Source of the DNA: Prolixibacteraceae bacterium
Lineage (GTDB): Bacteria > Bacteroidota > Bacteroidia > Bacteroidales > Prolixibacteraceae
Direction of reading: 5' to 3'
NCBI GenBank assembly: GCA_016930735.1
Contig: JAFGGF010000271.1
Coordinates: 1-16,142, forward strand
Length of the DNA: 16,142 nt
Below, piece by piece: positions 1 through 8,677 of the stretch. Numbering within the stretch: the first letter of the stretch is position 1; every line of letters starts with the position of its first letter. Below the pieces are notes generated by a model. That model saw only the letters and a list, made by a program, of their open reading frames with translations, had not been told where the DNA came from and searched no databases. A program made the position numbers and the translations under genes.

Positions 1-996
1 AGCCATTCCCGGATCCTGTCCGTCAGGAGTAGTCCATGAAACACCATCATTTGGCCAACGGCTTGGATAACTTGGATCCATCAGGTTGATAATCCTGTTG
101 TCGACACGCCCCCAACCTGAATACCTTTGATAAACCAGGTACATATCGTAAAAATCATAATTATCACCTATTTCCGGAGCAAGGTCTTTCTTGATGCCAT
201 TGCTGGCATAACTTTTAACTTTACTCCAGTCGATGCCTTCGTTATGAGCTTTATTCCTTGAACTGTAGGCAAGGATACGTGCTGCAAAGGAATTGGCAAG
301 CCGGGCAAGTTCAACGTTTGTATATGTATCTCCACCCATCCATTTTTGAGGAGTAGTAAATGTACTACTTCCGGCAATACTGATTGCCTGGTCCAATAGT
401 TCAAGTGAAGCATCGATCAACGTATTCCAGGGTGTAAGTTCAAGTGTTTCCAGGTCGGTATCCCACTTGATCACATTTCCCTGGTCGTAAGTTAATCCAA
501 GGTACCCGTGTGCAACACCACTTACAAAATAACACCAGGCCTGAACCATTTTGGTATCAGCACCATCTACACCCATCTGAACACCATTTTCTTCGATAGC
601 CCTCAATACATCATTAACTGCAGAGATAGCTGAATAACTATCATTCCAAAAAACCTGAATTACAGGAAAATAAGCATAAGTCAGATTATTGATGAAACCC
701 ACACGAGGTTCAGATGAAAGGTCTTTCATCGCCGCATTACCCCAGGAACAGGTACCTTGGTCTGCCATAGTAATCATTGCTAAAGCAGGACCATCGTATT
801 CCTGAGCTGCATTGCTCCAGGTACGGAATGCTCCACCTGCAAGGCTGGTCAAATCATCGGGATTTGCCAAAGCCTTTGCTGAGTCGGGTTCATTTAAGTT
901 CTCCACATCCAGGTCAGCACAACTATATGTAATCAAACCCAGAGCCAATATTAAGGCAAAAGCCAGTTTATATACTTTTGTTTTCATATTCTTCAT
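1..996 (-). CDS. SusD/RagB-family outer-membrane lipoprotein (C-terminus cut by window edge)
   Basis: An open frame of 332 codons runs from an ATG at 996 to base 1 with no stop. SusD-like proteins are usually around 500 residues, so roughly a third is missing. The N-terminus is a lipoprotein signal: Lys-rich start, hydrophobic residues 11-23, then SCADLD with Cys26 as the probable lipidated residue. Next come family-typical stretches: NEPDSAKAL (35-43), SLAGGAFRTW (51-60) and the helical TPR-like region with ARLANSFAARILAYSSRN (231-248). A second in-frame ATG at 987 (MKTKVYK) is an equally possible start. The gene begins 10 bp after the stop of the SusC-like receptor, so the two are almost certainly co-transcribed. 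In the family, SusD sits on the cell surface as a lid over the SusC barrel and binds substrate. The substrate here cannot be inferred. Family assignment is firm; the full length is unseen. Confidence 0.93.
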   Translation of the reverse strand, partial: MKNMKTKVYKLAFALILALGLITYSCADLDVENLNEPDSAKALANPDDLTSLAGGAFRTWSNAAQEYDGPALAMITMADQGTCSWGNAAMKDLSSEPRVGFINNLTYAYFPVIQVFWNDSYSAISAVNDVLRAIEENGVQMGVDGADTKMVQAWCYFVSGVAHGYLGLTYDQGNVIKWDTDLETLELTPWNTLIDASLELLDQAISIAGSSTFTTPQKWMGGDTYTNVELARLANSFAARILAYSSRNKAHNEGIDWSKVKSYASNGIKKDLAPEIGDNYDFYDMYLVYQRYSGWGRVDNRIINLMDPSYPSRWPNDGVSWTTPDGQDPGMA

Positions 997-1006
997 TTTT
1001 TTTCAA

Positions 1007-4000
1007 TTAGAATTTAAACTCAATGGATCCGGTCAAAGTCCTGTAATTCGGATAGGCAAATTCATCCCATGCCTGAATGGTATTATCTCCAGAACCCTCA
1101 GTACTACCAACTTCAGGATCATATCCTGAATAGTTTGTAAATGTTAACAGGTTACGTCCGATTACACCAACCTTAAATTCCTTGATAAATCCTCCTAAAA
1201 CTTTGTTCAGGACACTTTTACTAACGTTGTAATACAACGACACTTCGCGTACTTTCAGGTAAGTCCCATCTTCAACAAAATGATTATTATAAGTATTTAC
1301 GTTGTAAAGTGCTTTGTAATAATCGTATGTTTTCTTTTGGTTTTCAGGTTTGCCAAACTGGTCCATATCTGCGCCGCGATCGTCGCGATACATCCATTGG
1401 TTAGTCAGGCTGTAAATATCACCACCCTGTTTCCAATCGAGTAAAACATACAAATCCAAACCTTTCCAGCTAACTGTATTGGCAATACCCATATGGAAAT
1501 CAGGGTTCATATCACCAATCTGGGTTGTTTCCGGATTACCGTTTGCATCCAGTTTTTTAACCGGAATTTCCTTGTAGGTTCCTTCGGTTCCTTTCGGGAT
1601 AATATAACCATCGCAGTTTTGTGTAAAATCATCGATAGTTTTTCCGGCATATTTGGTTTCGCCCAATAAAGCGAGCTGATCTTTCATTTCATCCATTGAA
1701 CGAAGGAAATATTCACCAAATACAGATCCGAAGACTGCTCCTTCTCTGATAAAGAATGCACCAGGGTCGCCTGAATTACCCCTTGCTCCTGTAGTAAACG
1801 GGGCTACATCCAGTTGAGTAATTTCCTGGCGTACCCTGTCCCAGGTAAGACTCAGTTTCCATAAGAAATCTTTCTTTTCGACCAGGCGGGCACCTAAAGT
1901 AGCTTCCAATACATTTGAAGTTAAAGTACCCATATTCTGCCACTGAGTTTTATATCCCTGTGAAGCAGGAAGCGGTACTGGCCAGTGCTGATCTTTAGCA
2001 TCGGTTTTTGACCATACAAATTCAAATTCAAATTTTTTCAGGAATTCCATATTCAAACCAACTTCCTGTTCCAGAATTTTTGATGGTTTCAGGTTTTTAT
2101 TACCTAACTGGTTTTTTACCGGTGTTCCACCCGAAATATTGAATGTTTCGTACTGGGCATTCCATGGAGGACGGTTACCTGAGGTACCGTAGGCCGCACG
2201 GATTTTTAATTCGCTTATTCCTTCAATAGGGAAGTCTTCAGTAATACGGTAAGCACCTGAAGCCCTGAAGTAAGGATTCCACTTTTCGTTCTCCCCAAAC
2301 TGGCTGGCACCATCGTAACGATACAGGAATGATCCTATGTATTTCGATTTATAATCAACATCCAAAATACCAAAAATATTCTCAGCCCTGATATCACCTT
2401 CGCTTGAATTGTTTGTAGAAGTTGACTGGTCCATTACATTAAACTGTGGAATTCCGTTTACAGAGAAAATATAGGCTGATGTACCAAAAGATTCCCAATG
2501 GTTATCTTCATACAAATAACTTAATTTTGCCTTGGTTGTCCAGTCACCAAACTGTTTGTTAAAGTTGGCTGTTAACTGAACCACCTGTGCCATTTGCTGG
2601 CTGGAGCCTTTCGACATATATCCACCAGTGCCGCCTGAATCATAAGAATCCAGGGTAAGATAACCTTTGGGTTCCATATAATTACTGTAATTATCCTGTT
2701 TTTCAAAACTGTACATTCCTTCAACCGACATCCAGTTAGCAGGAGTGTATGTAAATCCGTAACTGCTAAGAAGCCTGTTACGATAACTTGTACTTGTAAC
2801 CTGTGAAATCGGATAAAGTGGGTTTAATGTTGTTCCAAACTGGTCTACTTTTAACCTGTAATCAGTTCCGTCCGGATTCTTTGCATGAAGGTTCATATCC
2901 GGTTGAAGCTGCATAAGTGAAAAGAAGTCGATTGAACTGTTATCTGTTTCAGCTTTTACGATTAAATTACTGGTCGTAAATGTAAATTTATCTGAGAACC
3001 TGTGGTCAACGTTCAACCTGAAGTTTTTACGTTTATACCCGTTTACTCCGTGAATAATACCCTGCTGGTCGGAATTTTCAAACGAAACCATAAATTTGGT
3101 TCTGTTCATATTCGAAGCAACCGATACATAATTGGTATAAAAGCTACCACCGGAATAAAAATCACTCAGATGATCATGGACTACTCCAAACGGATTATCC
3201 ATATAGTGGTCATCGTCAAGTAACCTGCTACCTGAAACAAGAGTACCAACCAGGTTAGGATCGGTATGTTCAGGCAGTTCACCGTACATAACAGTATTCA
3301 GATATTTTGTGAACCTTGTTTCTGTGGCCCAATCATCTTTCAGTTTATAATAATGGTGAGTGGAAATATCCATTTGTTTAGCCAGGCCTGAATGACCATA
3401 TTCGTTACGGACTGTAACAATGGTTTGCCCTGCAGCCAATCCTTCACCACGTTTGGTTGTAATAACAATTACCCCGTTACCAGCACGTGAACCATAAAGA
3501 GCAGATGCCGCAGCACCTTTTACAACTTCCATTGATGAGATGTCATCAACGTTGATATCCTGCAATGTTCCTTCAAGCATTACACCATCAATAATGATCA
3601 ATGGATCCTGCCCACCACGAAGCGCTGTAGCGCCCCTTAAACGAATAGAAGCAGCACTTCCCGGATTACCATTTGCTTTCACAATGGTTACACCGGATAC
3701 TTTCCCCTGAAGTGCGCCGGCAGCAGAAGAAGCAGGAACCTGTTTCAGTTCCTCTTCGCCAACCTTGCCAACAGAAATGGATAGCTTCTTACGTGGAGTA
3801 CCGGATGCAACACCGGCAACTACAACTTCATCGAGCCCGAAAACGTCGGGAACTAAAGCAATCTGAAATGAAGTTTGAGATCCAATCGGGACTTCAAGAG
3901 TTTTCATCCCGACAAATGAAACCATCAATGTCTGAGCATCATTCGGGACAATCAGCGAAAAGTTACCATCAATGTCGGTAACTGTTCCAAGTGTTGTCCC

Positions 4001-4141
4001 CACAGCAACAACAGAAGCACCCGGGATTGTCGATCCATCTTCAGAATTAGTAACTACTCCGGAAATCTCCTTTGTTTGTGCATAAAGCAACTGTCCCCCT
4101 ATAAAAAAGACAATTGCAATCAACAGCATGATTTTTTTCAT
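1007..4141 (-). CDS. SusC/RagA-family TonB-dependent outer-membrane receptor
   Basis: This 1044-residue outer-membrane transporter has the order typical of SusC. There is a signal peptide (1-21, cleavage probably after LLYA), then a carboxypeptidase-regulatory-like beta-sandwich (about 24-100; VPGA-like IPGASVVAVGTT and DIDGNFSL). A TonB-box-like stretch DEVVVAGV lies near 104-111. The plug domain (about 118-235) carries the SusC signatures PLIIIDGV (180-187) and SALYGSRAGNGVIVITTKRG (213-232). The remainder is a 22-strand-type barrel ending in IEFKF, with an aromatic last residue as expected for BAM-assembled proteins. No STN/secretin-like signalling domain precedes the carboxypeptidase-like domain, so direct control of an anti-sigma factor by this receptor is not suggested. 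It is the first gene of a susC-susD pair with 10 bp between genes, preceded by a 219-bp spacer. In this family the barrel imports an oligomer (glycan or peptide) using TonB-ExbBD energy. Family is certain; substrate unknown. Confidence 0.97.
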   Translation of the reverse strand: MKKIMLLIAIVFFIGGQLLYAQTKEISGVVTNSEDGSTIPGASVVAVGTTLGTVTDIDGNFSLIVPNDAQTLMVSFVGMKTLEVPIGSQTSFQIALVPDVFGLDEVVVAGVASGTPRKKLSISVGKVGEEELKQVPASSAAGALQGKVSGVTIVKANGNPGSAASIRLRGATALRGGQDPLIIIDGVMLEGTLQDINVDDISSMEVVKGAAASALYGSRAGNGVIVITTKRGEGLAAGQTIVTVRNEYGHSGLAKQMDISTHHYYKLKDDWATETRFTKYLNTVMYGELPEHTDPNLVGTLVSGSRLLDDDHYMDNPFGVVHDHLSDFYSGGSFYTNYVSVASNMNRTKFMVSFENSDQQGIIHGVNGYKRKNFRLNVDHRFSDKFTFTTSNLIVKAETDNSSIDFFSLMQLQPDMNLHAKNPDGTDYRLKVDQFGTTLNPLYPISQVTSTSYRNRLLSSYGFTYTPANWMSVEGMYSFEKQDNYSNYMEPKGYLTLDSYDSGGTGGYMSKGSSQQMAQVVQLTANFNKQFGDWTTKAKLSYLYEDNHWESFGTSAYIFSVNGIPQFNVMDQSTSTNNSSEGDIRAENIFGILDVDYKSKYIGSFLYRYDGASQFGENEKWNPYFRASGAYRITEDFPIEGISELKIRAAYGTSGNRPPWNAQYETFNISGGTPVKNQLGNKNLKPSKILEQEVGLNMEFLKKFEFEFVWSKTDAKDQHWPVPLPASQGYKTQWQNMGTLTSNVLEATLGARLVEKKDFLWKLSLTWDRVRQEITQLDVAPFTTGARGNSGDPGAFFIREGAVFGSVFGEYFLRSMDEMKDQLALLGETKYAGKTIDDFTQNCDGYIIPKGTEGTYKEIPVKKLDANGNPETTQIGDMNPDFHMGIANTVSWKGLDLYVLLDWKQGGDIYSLTNQWMYRDDRGADMDQFGKPENQKKTYDYYKALYNVNTYNNHFVEDGTYLKVREVSLYYNVSKSVLNKVLGGFIKEFKVGVIGRNLLTFTNYSGYDPEVGSTEGSGDNTIQAWDEFAYPNYRTLTGSIEFKF

Positions 4142-4197
4142 AGAAATAGTTTTAAATTAGCAAATTAAACAGTATCAATTAATTATATCTTAATAAC

Positions 4198-4217
4198 AAG
4201 GATTCCCCAAAATCCTT
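4198..4217 (-). repeat. 7-bp inverted repeat (hairpin) in susC leader
   Basis: AAGGATT (4198-4204) and AATCCTT (4211-4217) are perfect complements around a 6-base CCCCAA loop. In the susC direction the hairpin lies about 57 bp upstream of the start codon with a TTGGGG loop. It is followed by GTTATT, not a long T-run, so it is not a convincing terminator. It could be an operator or an mRNA leader structure. Function is inferred only. Confidence 0.5.
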
Positions 4218-4246
4218 CTTATATATTAATTATAATAAATTCCCCA
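4202..4246 (-). repeat. Pair of ATTCCCCA / TGGGGAAT direct repeats
   Basis: The octamer ATTCCCCA occurs at 4202-4209 and again at 4239-4246, 37 bp start to start, and these are the only G/C-rich words in an otherwise nearly pure A/T spacer. The first copy spans part of the hairpin stem and loop. Two copies of the same word upstream of a transporter gene suggest a regulator site, but no regulator is visible nearby. Confidence 0.4.
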
Positions 4247-4280
4247 TTTCGATTTGAAATCAGTTGATAAAAATGTTAAA

Positions 4281-4294
4281 AAATATTAATATTT
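4281..4294 (-). terminator. Possible weak terminator after the GDSL-like gene (14-bp palindrome)
   Basis: AAATATTAATATTT is a perfect 14-bp palindrome. On the minus strand it lies about 65 bp past the stop of the GDSL-like lipoprotein and runs directly into more T residues (TATTTTTT). This resembles an intrinsic terminator, but the stem has no G or C and would be weak. In such AT-rich DNA a palindrome of this kind can arise by chance. Confidence 0.25.
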
Positions 4295-4295
4295 A

Positions 4296-4329
4296 CAAAT
4301 TGCAAAGTAAAAATTTTCAAATTGTAAAA
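4296..4329. repeat. Two CAAATTG-containing direct repeats 22 bp apart
   Basis: CAAATTGCAAAG (4296-4307) and CAAATTGTAAAA (4318-4329) match at 10 of 12 positions and start 22 bp apart, close to two helical turns. They sit between the end of one uptake unit and the start of the next. The phase is what tandem protein sites would show. Low base complexity makes chance a real alternative. Confidence 0.3.
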
Positions 4330-4360
4330 CTTACGTAATAACATTTTCTTTAACTTCAAA

Positions 4361-5857
4361 TTAATACAAAACAGTAAAAACATTGCCCTGATAATTATTA
4401 ATATCGGTTTTTGGTATAAAAACAGAAAATTCTTTATTTATAACATCAATGAATGTATTTGCCACCAAAGCATTTCCCCTGCAGTTAAAATGCAGGGCAT
4501 CGAGTGAAAAAATACCATTTAAGCCAAGTGATCCTTCAATCGGGATTCCATTTGCATAATAAACAGTATCGTTTTTAACCTGCCCCCATGCATCGTAAGT
4601 ACCGGTAATTGCTATTTCATGAACTTTTCCGGCAATATCAGCCAAGGCCAGCCTGCCAGAATATTGTTCAACCTTATTTAAAATGACTTCGTTATAATTC
4701 TGAATTGCCGCTTCAACTTCCTTAATCTCCTTAAGTGTTAGAATATATTTGCTTGGAAGTGCAATTTTATAGCCGTAACCCAAATTAACCAACTCATCTG
4801 TAATACTGAATAATGCCATTTCGCCTTCAACCAACTGCCTGTACTTTGGAATGGGTGTACCATCTGAATAAAATGCTTCAGGCAGGGTTTCATCCTCAAT
4901 TATCAGCGCCTGCGGATAAAGATTTGTTATCCCATTGTCTTCAAATCCAATCAAAGGCCTTTTATCTTCATCAGCAGCAGTTCGATTATATTGAATAATG
5001 CCTGCATTAAATTTACTTAAGTCGAGTGCTGCTTTTGCTGCTGCAATTTTATTATTCTCAAGAAGCAAAAAGTTATATGGTTTTATATAAAAATAGGGTA
5101 AATCTGAAAGTGAAATTATATTTCCAATAACTCCCTTACAGTCCGGGTCTGCCATTAATGCATCAATAAAACTATCAAAACCGGATTTAAATTCATTTAC
5201 CCCGGTAAGTTTAATTTCTCCAAATCCGGTTTCTTCATTTGAAACAGCACCATTAACTGCATAATTTAATACATCATTCATACCCAACCAGGCATAAAAA
5301 AAAGTTGTGCCTCTATTTTCTATATCTCCTGCCAGCGTATTGTTTCCAATACCTGATGAAATTCTTTCATAATATGGATTGGAAGAAAGCCCGGATTCAA
5401 ACAATTGCGGAGTTTTCAGAAAAGGAACAGAAAAATTATTAATCGAAGAAATATCCCCTGAAAACGATCCAACATTATTTCCGCTTGTTAACCGGATTAT
5501 TGGATTTTCTGTTATTTTATCGGTATAAATATATTCCCACCTTCCATAAATTTCCGGGTTTTGCTCAACATAATAATTCCTTCCATTCTCAGCATCTATA
5601 TCCGGTTGATTAAAAGATATTTCCCCGATTTTATTTACCTGACCAGCAATAATTGCAGGAATTGAATTTTTCTGACCTAAGGAGTATAAAGCTCCATTCA
5701 TAACTCCTGCTGAAAAATCATCTCCAGTCGCAATAAATTTTTCAAAACTGAGCGAGCCTAATGAATAATTATCACTGATATCAGTTTCAGGAAATTCATA
5801 ATCACATGAAAATGAAATCAATAAAACCATTAAAAAATATAAGAACCTGATTTTCAT
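4361..5857 (-). CDS. GDSL/SGNH-hydrolase-like lipoprotein with Asp in place of the nucleophile Ser
   Basis: I place the start at the ATG at 5857 (498 residues), 9 bp after the stop of the upstream receptor. A longer reading from a TTG at 5866 would abut that stop directly and is less likely. Residues 1-17 are a hydrophobic signal ending in SFSC, with Cys18 the likely lipid anchor, so the protein should be in the periplasm or on the outer membrane. SGNH blocks are recognisable: block I TGDDFSAG (44-51), GMND (192-195) as the GxND block, and LDALHFNCRGNALVAN (452-467) with Asp453 and His456 as the DxxH dyad. In block I the expected Ser (GDS/GNS) is Asp47, read directly from the codons GGA-GAT-GAT. 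The protein may therefore not be an active esterase, or may use another residue (Ser49 is two positions on). Pairing with a TonB receptor suggests substrate capture or processing at the surface. Fold fairly sure; activity unknown. Confidence 0.82.
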   Translation of the reverse strand: MKIRFLYFLMVLLISFSCDYEFPETDISDNYSLGSLSFEKFIATGDDFSAGVMNGALYSLGQKNSIPAIIAGQVNKIGEISFNQPDIDAENGRNYYVEQNPEIYGRWEYIYTDKITENPIIRLTSGNNVGSFSGDISSINNFSVPFLKTPQLFESGLSSNPYYERISSGIGNNTLAGDIENRGTTFFYAWLGMNDVLNYAVNGAVSNEETGFGEIKLTGVNEFKSGFDSFIDALMADPDCKGVIGNIISLSDLPYFYIKPYNFLLLENNKIAAAKAALDLSKFNAGIIQYNRTAADEDKRPLIGFEDNGITNLYPQALIIEDETLPEAFYSDGTPIPKYRQLVEGEMALFSITDELVNLGYGYKIALPSKYILTLKEIKEVEAAIQNYNEVILNKVEQYSGRLALADIAGKVHEIAITGTYDAWGQVKNDTVYYANGIPIEGSLGLNGIFSLDALHFNCRGNALVANTFIDVINKEFSVFIPKTDINNYQGNVFTVLY

Positions 5858-5866
5858 AATCTGCAA

Positions 5867-8677
5867 TTAAAGGATATTATCTATAATATAAGAAACGTAA
5901 TATAAAACCCCAATATTAGCACCTCCAAAAGAGTAGGTATATTTATTATTAAAGAAATTGGATGCTCCCAGTTTTACAACCGATTTGGGTTTTTTCATGT
6001 TTATTGAAAACTGTACATCAAAGGTGCTTACAGGTTCAATCCACCCGTCTCCGAAAGCACTTTCCCAGTAAAAACGACTTTGGTACCTCCAGGTTACCAT
6101 AAAGCCAACGTTTTTAAATCCCGGGTTGTTTTCCATCCTGTCCATCCTGCGGTTTGACAAAGACAGGTTTGATTTAAATCCCGGCGTATTAAACCCCGGG
6201 GCTATCGGATCGTCAATCGCTGAACGGACATCGGAAATTGTAAAGTTTCCTGAAATGATCGAACCCAGGGGCATCAGCCATTTATAACCCACCGATAATC
6301 CATGGATGGAAACCGGCTTCTGGGTATTTACATTTATATAGTAAACATCGTGTTGCGATGAATTATTGATCTGCGACGCTGCCATAATCAGGTCAGCTGA
6401 AGGACTTGTACGTGGTTTAACAATTTTTGCGATACCTATAAAATCACGGTAGGTTGAATAATAATAAACCATATCGAAATATAAGGCTTCCTTAATTTTT
6501 GATTTATAACCAACTTCAAAAGAAAAAACTCTTTCAGGACGAATATTTTTCAAATCCTCATCTTTTACGATTCCCGACTCAAGAATTTCCAAATTTTCAT
6601 ATCTCGCCTGATCAATCCCGTATGGCAGGTTTTCATCGTTTACTTTTTCAGTTACAGCAGCATTAAATTCATTAACACTGCTTAAATAAATTGCATTTCC
6701 ACCTATATTATATGGTGAAAATACAGGCTCCAAGCCACCAAGATATCTGGCTGTTCCCAGATCCTTATTAATAAACTGTTCTTTTACCCCGGGAGTCCGG
6801 TACCCGGTTAAAACTGAAGCCCTTATGTTTTGATCCTTACTGATTGTATATAAAGCATAAATCCTGGGTGAAATACTAATATCAAATCTTTCAGGTTTAT
6901 CAATCCTCGACGAAACTTTAACCAATAATGCACTGTCAAGAAAATTCCTAGATATATCAATAAATCCACCCATTTCATAAAAGGTGATATTATTCCCCAA
7001 AGTATCAGGGAAAATTGATCCATTAGAATTCAGATCGTAATAACGGTAATTCCCTCCAATTTTGATACTTGTTTCATTTGTATATTTATCAAAATCAATA
7101 GCTCCATCAATATGGTACAATGCCGAATTGTTATTGATCCCGGCGCCTTTTCTGAAATCAGTGTCATTTATGATTTGTTTTTTAACTTCATCAAATTCAG
7201 GCGTCCCGTAAATCAGCCTTGTCATGTCCGCGAAATTACGTGCCTCAATATAATCTCCGGCCGGGACTCCAAACCTCCGGTAACCGCCTTTGAATGCATA
7301 ATAGAATTCATGAAACCACTCTTCATCACTTTTTGCATATTCATTCAGATGAACAGCAAGAAACTTGGCGTCGTACGAATTACCGGAATTCTGGATGGTT
7401 GTGTAACCCCTGAACATAAAATGTTCACCGGTTAATTCTGCCTTTGCCTGATAAATTTTAAAACCTGATAATGAAGTGCGGTTATCACCTGTATAAACCG
7501 TAGTGGCAAGGCCATAATTACCATGAAGAATGGCAGTTACCTTTTCGGTAATTTTATAATGAAGCGACCCGCTTAGTTTCAGGTTCTCCACATTGTTGTC
7601 AACCAGCTCTTTATCTTTGTACCCGGTTCTTGAAACAATAATGTTTGCCCCTCTTTCACCAACTGCAAGATCCGAAATTATTTCATCGCCATATTTATTA
7701 ATGGCATCATGCCCCGGGTCGTATTCCCATTTTATATTTCCCGGACGGATATTGGTTGTATCATTGGCATACCAGTCAATTCCACATAAATAGGAAGCGT
7801 TGATTTTAAATGCAAATTTATCGTTGAACGCTTTGGCGATCCTGATCCCACCTTCGAACTGAGGTTTTCCTGAAAACTGAAACGGGTAATCGCTGCCCGA
7901 TTTAACATCACCGACTCCCGGCTTTATATAAACACCTGTCCCCTGATGTTTGAACGGGTCTTTACTTTTCATCATTAACACCCCATTCAGGGCATTGCCA
8001 CCATATTGTATTTCTGCCGGCCCCGGAATAAATTCGATCGATTCCACATCCAGTTCACTCAGACCGGCAATGTTACCGATTGGAAAATTCATTCCCGGGG
8101 CCTGATTGTCCATTCCATCCACAACCTGCACAAACCGTGTATTTTCCGTAGAATTAAATCCCCTGGCATTTATAGAAATAAACTGCATACTCTGCATCAC
8201 CACGTCAACTCCTTTCAGGTTCCTGATTGCCTCGTAATAATTGGCTGCGGGGGTTTCCCTGATACTCAGTGCATCAAGCATTTCAATCGACATTTCGTTT
8301 CTGAAAACTTTTTCTTCAACTTCAATCTCTTTGGCCTTCACAATAATCTCCTCCCCCATTATTGCTTCTGATTTTAAGGCAATTTCCAATCCCCTGATTT
8401 CTCTCTCATTGACAATAAATTCTTTTGAAGCATAACCAATCATCGAAAAACGGATTGTACAGGGTATACCAACACTTGCTTTCAGATAAAAGTTCCCGTT
8501 TCGGTTTGAAGCTATTCCAAATGTTGTTCCTACAACAACAATATTAACACCAACCAACGGTTCGGAAGTCTCTTCATCAATTACTTTCCCGGTTAAATCA
8601 AACTGAGCAAAACTATCCTGACTTTGAAAAACGACAATAATAATAACAGCAAAAATAGTAAACAGACTTTTAAGCAT
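5867..8677 (-). CDS. TonB-dependent outer-membrane receptor (non-SusC type) with carboxypeptidase-like N-domain
   Basis: The protein has 936 residues. A signal peptide covers 1-24 (cleavage likely after DSFA). A carboxypeptidase-regulatory-like domain follows (about 26-102; PLVGVNIVVVGTT, NRNGNFYLKA), then a TonB-box-like EEIIVKAKE (109-117). The plug (about 140-240) carries SINARGFNSTENTRFVQVVDG (168-188, split here across the conserved RGF) and GPAEIQYGGNALNGVLMMKSKD (219-240). A long beta-barrel fills the rest; the C-terminus reads SFGGANIGVLYYVS followed by a short tail. It lacks the SusC signature (PLIIIDG/SALYGSRA) and has no SusD partner. Its partner is instead the GDSL-like lipoprotein 9 bp downstream. 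The spacer upstream (8678-8803) separates it from rsmI on the same strand, so it probably has its own promoter. Family role: energised uptake across the outer membrane. The ligand cannot be predicted from the sequence. Confidence 0.94.
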   Translation of the reverse strand: MLKSLFTIFAVIIIVVFQSQDSFAQFDLTGKVIDEETSEPLVGVNIVVVGTTFGIASNRNGNFYLKASVGIPCTIRFSMIGYASKEFIVNEREIRGLEIALKSEAIMGEEIIVKAKEIEVEEKVFRNEMSIEMLDALSIRETPAANYYEAIRNLKGVDVVMQSMQFISINARGFNSTENTRFVQVVDGMDNQAPGMNFPIGNIAGLSELDVESIEFIPGPAEIQYGGNALNGVLMMKSKDPFKHQGTGVYIKPGVGDVKSGSDYPFQFSGKPQFEGGIRIAKAFNDKFAFKINASYLCGIDWYANDTTNIRPGNIKWEYDPGHDAINKYGDEIISDLAVGERGANIIVSRTGYKDKELVDNNVENLKLSGSLHYKITEKVTAILHGNYGLATTVYTGDNRTSLSGFKIYQAKAELTGEHFMFRGYTTIQNSGNSYDAKFLAVHLNEYAKSDEEWFHEFYYAFKGGYRRFGVPAGDYIEARNFADMTRLIYGTPEFDEVKKQIINDTDFRKGAGINNNSALYHIDGAIDFDKYTNETSIKIGGNYRYYDLNSNGSIFPDTLGNNITFYEMGGFIDISRNFLDSALLVKVSSRIDKPERFDISISPRIYALYTISKDQNIRASVLTGYRTPGVKEQFINKDLGTARYLGGLEPVFSPYNIGGNAIYLSSVNEFNAAVTEKVNDENLPYGIDQARYENLEILESGIVKDEDLKNIRPERVFSFEVGYKSKIKEALYFDMVYYYSTYRDFIGIAKIVKPRTSPSADLIMAASQINNSSQHDVYYINVNTQKPVSIHGLSVGYKWLMPLGSIISGNFTISDVRSAIDDPIAPGFNTPGFKSNLSLSNRRMDRMENNPGFKNVGFMVTWRYQSRFYWESAFGDGWIEPVSTFDVQFSINMKKPKSVVKLGASNFFNNKYTYSFGGANIGVLYYVSYIIDNIL

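Larger units (their letters stand above)
4142..4360 (-). promoter_or_regulatory. AT-rich leader/promoter region of the susC-susD pair
   Basis: This 219-bp spacer separates the stop of the GDSL-like lipoprotein from the SusC start. It must hold the end of one unit and, probably, the promoter of the next, since the spacing within each pair is only 9-10 bp. It is extremely AT-rich apart from two copies of TGGGGAAT (minus-strand reading). I see only imperfect Bacteroidota -7 boxes here (seven-base TACTTTG and TAATTTG, one base short of TAnnTTTG), so no promoter is placed. Inverted and direct repeats inside it are listed separately. Confidence 0.45.

Noticed and set aside
168..413. 81-residue minus-strand frame near the left edge
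   Set aside because: It lies in a different frame inside the SusD-like gene, whose open frame is continuous from 996 to 1.
5858..5866. TTG at 5866 as the start of the GDSL-like lipoprotein
   Set aside because: An ATG nine bases further on gives a normal lipoprotein signal and a 9-bp gap like that of the neighbouring susC-susD pair.
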